DNA from: an uncultured Clostridia bacterium
Lineage (GTDB): Bacteria; Bacillota_A; Clostridia; Oscillospirales; Oscillospiraceae
DNA: 12,603 nucleotides
Direction of reading: 5' to 3'
Assembly (NCBI GenBank): GCA_947307375.1
Contig: CAMZIX010000028.1
Location: forward strand, 1-12,603
Translations under genes and position numbers: made by a program
Shown here: positions 7,065 through 12,603 of the stretch, piece after piece
Layout: each line of letters begins with the position of its first letter
Position numbering within the stretch: the first letter of the stretch is position 1
Notes under the pieces: model-generated
What the model was told of the DNA's origin: nothing
Database searches by the model: none
Seen by the model: the letters and a program-made list of their open reading frames with translations, nothing else

Positions 7065-8605
7065 TGGAAGTCCTCCTCATTCTTGATGGAAGGCAGCAGT
7101 CCGTAAACCACCAGGGAGATCAGCGCCACGACCACAAACACCAGGATACCGACGACAGAAGCCATGTAGTACTTGTTGCCGCCCTCCATCGTGATCTTGA
7201 AGAGCCAGGTAATCAACAGGTCGGTGTGGCCGACGGCCGCGCCGCCTGTTGAGATGGCGGCATTCGTCGGTCCGCCTCCTGTCAACAGGTAGATCACGTT
7301 GAAGTTGTTCATGTTGCCCGTGAAGCTCGTGAGCAGATACGGGCCGGTGATGAACAGCATATAAGGCAGGGTGATCTTGGTGAACTGCTGGACGGGGTTG
7401 GCGCCGTCGATGCGGGCGCTCTCGTACAGGTCGGCCGGGATGTTCATCAGGATGCCGGTGGCGATCAGCATCAGGTACGGGATGCCGATCCAGATGTTGA
7501 TCAGGATCACGGTGATGCGCGCCCAGGTCGGGTCCTCCCAGAAGGGCAGCTCCTGACCGGGCTGGATCCAGCCGAGGTTGATGAGCGAGAGGTTGATCAG
7601 GCCGTTCTTGGCGAACATCTTGGAGACGTACAGCAGGGAGATGAACTGCGGGATGGCGATGGTCAGCACCAGGACGGTACGCCAGACCTTCTTGAGCTTG
7701 ATGCCCTTCTTGTTGATCATCATGGCCACGAACATGCCGAGGAAGTAGTTGGTGAAGGTGGCGAAGAAGGCCCAGATCAGCGTCCAGGTCAGGATCTCGC
7801 CGAAGGCGGCGGAGTAGCTCTTGCCGCCGGCGGTCCAGTTGAACATCGTGTTGAAGTTGTCCAGGCCGACCCAGGTGAAGAGGTTGTTCAGGCCGTCGTG
7901 CTCGGCGTCATAGTTGGTGAAGGCCACCAGCACCATGAAGAAGATCGGCATGACGGTGAAGACCAGGATACCGGTCAGCGGCAGCGCCAGCAGCGTCTTG
8001 TGGAACTGATCGTCCACCAGGGAGTGCAGGTCGTCCTTGCCGCTGCGGAGGGGTTTGCCGGACTTGAGGATCTGCTCGGAGATCTTGTTCTGCTTGATGT
8101 TCAGACGCCAGGTGAAAATAAAGGCCGCGATGAAGAACAGGGTCAGCACGCCGTACAGCAGGATGCGGAAGGAGTTGTCGCCGGCCACGAAGGTCTCGAC
8201 CGACTGGCCGTACTGCATGACCATTTCCTTGTGCGGGCCCTGGTCGCCGAGGTTGTCGAGCTTGCCCAGCCAGTAGGCGCCGCCCTGCGGCAGCACCATA
8301 TAGACGATGAACACGATCTCGAACAGCAGGAAGAGGAGGCCGCGGAGGACCTGGCCGCGCGCGATGGAGCCGAGGCCCATCACGAGATACGAGGACTTGG
8401 TTTTCCAGTCGCCGTCGCGGAAGGTCTTGAAGAGATCGGCAAACTCGCCGCCGATCGACAGCCCGATCTTTTTGAAGAAGCGGCCGATACCGATCCCTGC
8501 GTTTTTCAGAGCCTGCGGGATGCCCGCGAAGAAGGACGTGAAGTTGTAGGCAAACTTCTGTCCCTTGGACAGCCGCAGATACTCCAGATCACTGTATCTG
8601 TTCAT
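7061..8605 (-). CDS. ABC sugar permease, MalF/GanP type, with long N-terminal region
   Basis: A 514-residue permease of the MalF class, longer than the roughly 420-435 residues usual for Firmicutes homologues. Residues 1-85 are a soluble, partly amphipathic extension. Membrane segments follow at about 87-106 and 146-166, with an extracytoplasmic stretch between, and then the six-segment core from about 205 to 503. The EAA loop reads ESARIDG (395-401), followed by LP (413-414). The GGGPTN motif (443-448) and the TDLLITW stretch (461-467) are typical of oligosaccharide permeases. An AAGGGG ribosome binding site lies about eight bases before the ATG at 8605. The gene follows the binding-protein gene behind a terminator, and no good promoter is seen in the gap, so expression probably depends on read-through. 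Confidence 0.95.
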   Translation of the reverse strand: MNRYSDLEYLRLSKGQKFAYNFTSFFAGIPQALKNAGIGIGRFFKKIGLSIGGEFADLFKTFRDGDWKTKSSYLVMGLGSIARGQVLRGLLFLLFEIVFIVYMVLPQGGAYWLGKLDNLGDQGPHKEMVMQYGQSVETFVAGDNSFRILLYGVLTLFFIAAFIFTWRLNIKQNKISEQILKSGKPLRSGKDDLHSLVDDQFHKTLLALPLTGILVFTVMPIFFMVLVAFTNYDAEHDGLNNLFTWVGLDNFNTMFNWTAGGKSYSAAFGEILTWTLIWAFFATFTNYFLGMFVAMMINKKGIKLKKVWRTVLVLTIAIPQFISLLYVSKMFAKNGLINLSLINLGWIQPGQELPFWEDPTWARITVILINIWIGIPYLMLIATGILMNIPADLYESARIDGANPVQQFTKITLPYMLFITGPYLLTSFTGNMNNFNVIYLLTGGGPTNAAISTGGAAVGHTDLLITWLFKITMEGGNKYYMASVVGILVFVVVALISLVVYGLLPSIKNEEDFQ

Positions 8606-8689
8606 AACATTGCCCCTTTTTGTATGTAAACGCCGATCCTGCCCCGCTTCGGTGCCCGGCGGCGCGGGATCTCCGTATACCTGTTAATC

Positions 8690-8725
8690 AAAATTGGCCG
8701 GAGTCATATTATTGACTCCGGCCAA
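8690..8725 (-). terminator. Intercistronic (partial) terminator between binding-protein and permease genes
   Basis: TTGGCCGGAGTCA (8694-8706) and TGACTCCGGCCAA (8713-8725) pair perfectly over 13 bases around a six-base loop. On the minus strand the stem ends in a TTTTGATTAA tail, so it acts in the direction of the operon. Placed 64 bases after the stop codon of the binding protein, it should reduce transcription into the permease genes and protect the upstream message from 3' decay, giving excess binding protein, as is common in ABC importer operons. Confidence 0.88.
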
Positions 8726-8789
8726 AAGCGTTGCGAATCAGCCAAAGTTCAAATCGTGTTTGCTTTGGTAGATGTATGGTATTTCAGGC

Positions 8790-10922
8790 TCAGGCCTTTT
8801 CAATGGTAACGGTCTCGTCGACGAGGTTGAGGATCACGATGTAGCTGCCGTCCTCCTCGACCTTCACGTTCGCGCCGTCCTTGCCGTCAGCGCCGAAGTT
8901 GACGTCCCAGGCGCCGTTCAGGCGGACCTTGATCTCGTCGCCGGCCTTCAGCTCGATGGCTTCGGACTTGAACAGGCCGACCTCGGCGACGGCCATCGGC
9001 ACGTCCTCGGTCTCGCCCCAGTTGTTGATGGTGCCGACGACGCCCCATTCCTCGACGCCCTCATAGATGCTGGTCAGAACGTCGCCCTGCAGCAGGCCGA
9101 TCGCGCCGGTGGCGGGCGTAAAGACGACCTTGTAGGTGCCGTCTTCCTCGATGACGACGTTCGCGCCGCCCTCGCCGTCGGCGCCGAAGTTCACGGCCCA
9201 GTCGCCGCCCTTGCGGACTTTGAACTCATCGCCGGCCTTGAACTCGATCTCCTCGGTCTCGAGAAGCGGGAAGGTGGACGGGAACTCGGACTCGGTCATA
9301 AAGAAGTCGGTGTCCCAGTTGGTGCCGGCAAAAGCGCCGATGATGGACCAGGCGTTCGGATCGACTGCGTTGGGATCTTCCGGCGCGGCCTCGGGATCCT
9401 CGGCGTCGCCGACCTTGTTCAGGGTGATGGTAGCGGAGTCTTCGCCCAGGACTTCGAGCACGACCTCATAGATGCCCGGCTCTTCGACGACGAAGTTGGG
9501 GCCGTCCAGCGTGCCGTCAGCGCCGAAGTTCACAGTCCAGGAAGCGCCCTGGCGCACCTTGAACTCGTCGCCGGTGTGCAGCTCGAGAGGCTCGGAGACG
9601 AAGCAGCCGCCGCCCTCGCTCATCGGGAAGTCGGTATCCCAGGAAGTGCCGCAGATGGAGCCGATGACGCTCCAGGCCTCGAGGTCTTCCTCGGTGCGCT
9701 GGAACACGGCGTCGATCTTCGCGGCGTAGTTGTCCAGAGCGGCCTGCAGGCCGGCCTCGTCGGTGGCGGCCTTCACGTCATCGCCGATGACCTTGGCGAT
9801 ATCCCACCAGGAGCCCTCGATGTTGCCCTGAGGCACGGAGTAGGGAGCCTGCTTGAGCAGCGCGGCAAGGCCCGGGTTGGCCTGGACTTCGGGAGAATTC
9901 TGGTCTTCGCTGTTGGAGGGGCCCCAGGACAGGGTGTTGAAGCGCTCCATCTGCGCTTCCTTGCCGGTCAGGTACTGGGCCAGCAGGTGCAGCGCGGCGC
10001 CCTTGGCGGCGTCAGCCTGCGGCTTCACGCCCAGCAGCTTGCAGCCGTTGAAGGAGCCGAGGTGGTACTCGGTGCCGTCCACTTCGAAGGAGGGCAGATC
10101 GGTCACGCCCAGGTTGTCGCCCAGGATGCCGAGCGCGGTCTCATAGTCCCAGATACCGGAGACGACGATCGCGGCGCCGGAGGAGAACTCACTGGCGCTG
10201 GAGGAGCTCAGGTGCATCGGGGAGTCGACCAGCTTCTTCAGGCCCTTGACGGAGATCAGGCCCTCGGGGCTGTTGAAGGTGTCCTTGATGGAGATGAACT
10301 TGCCGTCGTTGTCGGTGATCCACTCGGAGACGCAGCCGGTGGCGAAGAACCAGGAGGCGATGTACCAGGCGGAGGACTCAGCCTCGAACGCGAAGTACTT
10401 GCCGGCCTTCTCGGTGTCCTCGATCAGCTTCTCGAGGCTGTCCACGTCTTCCTCGGGGATGACGGACTTGTCGTAGTACATGAAGTAGCCGTTGTCGGAG
10501 GTCAGCGGGTAGGCGAACATCTCCTCGCCGGAGGTCGCTGCCTTGACGACGCCCGCGTCGTTGATGGAGGACACGGTGGCCTGCGCCTCAGCGCCCAGCT
10601 TGTTCAGCGCGCCGGCCTGCACCAGACGGGCAAACTGGTCCTGCGCGAAGAAGAAGATGTCGCCGCCGGCTTCGACGTCGGTGACCATGTTGTTCGCGGC
10701 GACAGCCTCGGACACGGGCTCGACGGTCGCGTTGAACTTGATGCCGTACTCATTGGATTCGTTGAATGCCGCGATCTGCTGCTTGGTCAGATCGACAGCC
10801 AGCTCGGGGACCCAGACGACGATGTCGTAGCTGCCGCCGTCCTGCTTCTTGGCGCCGCCGCCGCAGGCAGCCAGCGCAAAGATCATGGCCAGAGCCAGGA
10901 GCAGTGCTAATGCTTTTTTCAT
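8790..10922 (-). CDS. Lipoprotein sugar-binding protein fused to three C-terminal beta-sandwich carbohydrate-binding-like modules
   Basis: A 710-residue extracellular lipoprotein that should capture oligosaccharide for the permeases. The signal peptide ends in the lipobox LAAC with Cys20 as the lipid anchor. Residues about 30-410 form a family 1 (MalE/GanS-like) solute-binding protein, of normal length on their own. The remaining 300 residues are three tandem modules at about 417-503, 525-611 and 626-709. Each begins W-[SG]-[VI]-[IV]-G and shares a KVR-x-G-x-[SD]-W-x-VNFGADG core; the first and second are joined by an Asp/Glu/Pro linker. This shape resembles the SusE/SusF and pullulanase X25 starch-binding modules. 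I infer ligand binding from tryptophans kept in all three copies. An AAGGAGG site lies seven bases before the ATG. It is the first gene of the importer operon. The fusion is unusual for a binding protein. Confidence 0.93.
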   Translation of the reverse strand: MKKALALLLALAMIFALAACGGGAKKQDGGSYDIVVWVPELAVDLTKQQIAAFNESNEYGIKFNATVEPVSEAVAANNMVTDVEAGGDIFFFAQDQFARLVQAGALNKLGAEAQATVSSINDAGVVKAATSGEEMFAYPLTSDNGYFMYYDKSVIPEEDVDSLEKLIEDTEKAGKYFAFEAESSAWYIASWFFATGCVSEWITDNDGKFISIKDTFNSPEGLISVKGLKKLVDSPMHLSSSSASEFSSGAAIVVSGIWDYETALGILGDNLGVTDLPSFEVDGTEYHLGSFNGCKLLGVKPQADAAKGAALHLLAQYLTGKEAQMERFNTLSWGPSNSEDQNSPEVQANPGLAALLKQAPYSVPQGNIEGSWWDIAKVIGDDVKAATDEAGLQAALDNYAAKIDAVFQRTEEDLEAWSVIGSICGTSWDTDFPMSEGGGCFVSEPLELHTGDEFKVRQGASWTVNFGADGTLDGPNFVVEEPGIYEVVLEVLGEDSATITLNKVGDAEDPEAAPEDPNAVDPNAWSIIGAFAGTNWDTDFFMTESEFPSTFPLLETEEIEFKAGDEFKVRKGGDWAVNFGADGEGGANVVIEEDGTYKVVFTPATGAIGLLQGDVLTSIYEGVEEWGVVGTINNWGETEDVPMAVAEVGLFKSEAIELKAGDEIKVRLNGAWDVNFGADGKDGANVKVEEDGSYIVILNLVDETVTIEKA
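8796..9674 (-). repeat. Three tandem module-encoding repeats in the binding-protein gene
   Basis: The three modules are encoded at 9414-9674, 9090-9350 and 8796-9047. Their most conserved segment, coding for VNFGADG, is nearly identical as DNA at 8884-8903, 9175-9194 and 9514-9533, differing at only one or two bases, while the rest has diverged. The spacing between the cores is 291 and 339 bases; the longer gap reflects the linker after the first module. This points to duplication followed by divergence. Confidence 0.85.
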
Positions 10923-10966
10923 TTTGTTTCCTCCTTACATATGTTCGGGTTTTGCGTTTCGTTTCC

Positions 10967-11002
10967 AAAAGCCATCGGAAAATTCCGATTTTCGGCCTTT
11001 TA
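10967..11002 (-). promoter_or_regulatory. Hairpin/operator-like palindrome in the leader of the binding-protein gene
   Basis: A perfect inverted repeat ATCGGAA-AA-TTCCGAT (10974-10989) is nested in a weaker outer pairing of AAAAGCC with GGCCTTTT. It lies just downstream of the expected transcription start (near 11004), so it could be a repressor operator or a stabilising 5' hairpin of the abundant binding-protein message. The centre lacks the CG expected of a LacI-family operator. Confidence 0.5.
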
Positions 11003-11010
11003 ACAGCGTT

Positions 11011-11039
11011 ATTATACCTCCGAGCGCTCCGGATGTCCA
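11011..11039 (-). promoter_or_regulatory. Sigma-A promoter of the sugar importer operon
   Basis: On the minus strand TGGACA (11034-11039, five of six matches to TTGACA) lies 17 bases from a perfect TATAAT (11011-11016). The start point should be near 11004, leaving a leader of about 80 bases. The spacer contains the palindrome GAGCGCTC, which may be incidental. Confidence 0.88.
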
Positions 11040-11064
11040 CTGAGGGCAGGACAAATTGCTTCCA

Positions 11065-11083
11065 ACATTTTTTACAAAAATGT
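11065..11083. promoter_or_regulatory. AT-rich inverted repeat upstream of the importer promoter
   Basis: ACATTTTT-TAC-AAAAATGT is a perfect eight-base inverted repeat centred about 35 bases upstream of the -35 box, in an AT-rich island (11050-11135) within GC-rich DNA. Position and symmetry suit an activator site or an UP-like element. No regulator gene is in the window, so the binding protein is unknown. Confidence 0.4.
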
Positions 11084-11128
11084 GAAGTAAATTTTGTGCA
11101 AACAGTCTGATTGTTTCAAAATCGTTAC

Positions 11129-11166
11129 AAAAAATGCTCAAAGTGCCCGTTTCCGGGCACTTTGAG
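11129..11166 (-). terminator. Intrinsic terminator of the GH53 gene
   Basis: CTCAAAGTGCCCG (11137-11149) and CGGGCACTTTGAG (11154-11166) form a perfect 13-pair stem with a four-base loop. On the minus strand it is followed by CATTTTTTG. It lies 20 bases after the stop codon of the galactanase and separates it from the importer operon, whose promoter comes next. Confidence 0.93.
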
Positions 11167-11186
11167 AAGCGTTTATTTGTTACAGA

Positions 11187-12603
<1,417 letters not shown>

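Noticed and set aside
8772..10910. 712-codon plus-strand open frame
   Set aside because: It is antisense to the binding-protein gene; composition is typical of a shadow frame.
10960..10972. cre (CcpA) site in the importer leader
   Set aside because: The TGGAAACG word resembles half a cre site, but the other half is not present.

Overview
The window is GC-rich DNA from a low-complexity-operon, Gram-positive anaerobe, most likely a clostridial member of the Oscillospiraceae/Ruminococcaceae type found in guts. The reasons are: AGGAGG-type ribosome binding sites, sigma-A promoters (TTGACA/TATAAT types), a lipoprotein-anchored ABC sugar-binding protein, a class A penicillin-binding protein, a DUF1292 (YrzB-like) protein and a BofC-C-like small protein. 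The taxonomic call is an inference from gene content, not from a marker gene.

Left part (1-4340), envelope and housekeeping. On the minus strand lie a secreted protein with three bacterial SH3 domains that runs off the left edge (1-813), a 93-residue conserved-looking protein of unknown function with a textbook promoter (867-1148), and a class A PBP (1267-3426). Divergent from these on the plus strand are a short exported BofC-C-like protein (3643-3984) and a DUF1292 acidic protein (4053-4340) with its own promoter.

Middle (4341-5018), 680 bases without a protein gene. The first part encodes a large, elaborately base-paired standalone RNA on the plus strand that ends in a strong intrinsic terminator (about 4371-4624). 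I favour a raiA-motif-like RNA, with 6S RNA as the main alternative; the family is not proven here. The second part (4626-4960) is a cluster of perfect palindromes that looks like a dispersed intergenic repeat, followed by a bidirectional terminator.

Right part (5019-12603), a carbohydrate-uptake locus, all on the minus strand. In transcription order it holds a secreted GH53 endo-beta-1,4-galactanase with Ig-like and CBM61-like domains (open at the right edge), its terminator, then a sigma-A promoter and a four-gene ABC importer: lipoprotein binding protein, MalF-type permease, MalG-type permease and MalK/UgpC/MsmX-type ATPase. A terminator between the binding-protein gene and the permeases should make the binding protein more abundant. 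The layout resembles the galactan utilisation (gan) locus of Bacillus subtilis, so galactan-derived oligosaccharides are the best guess for the substrate. The binding protein carries three tandem C-terminal beta-sandwich modules resembling starch-binding (SusE/X25-like) modules, an unusual architecture that leaves the substrate open.
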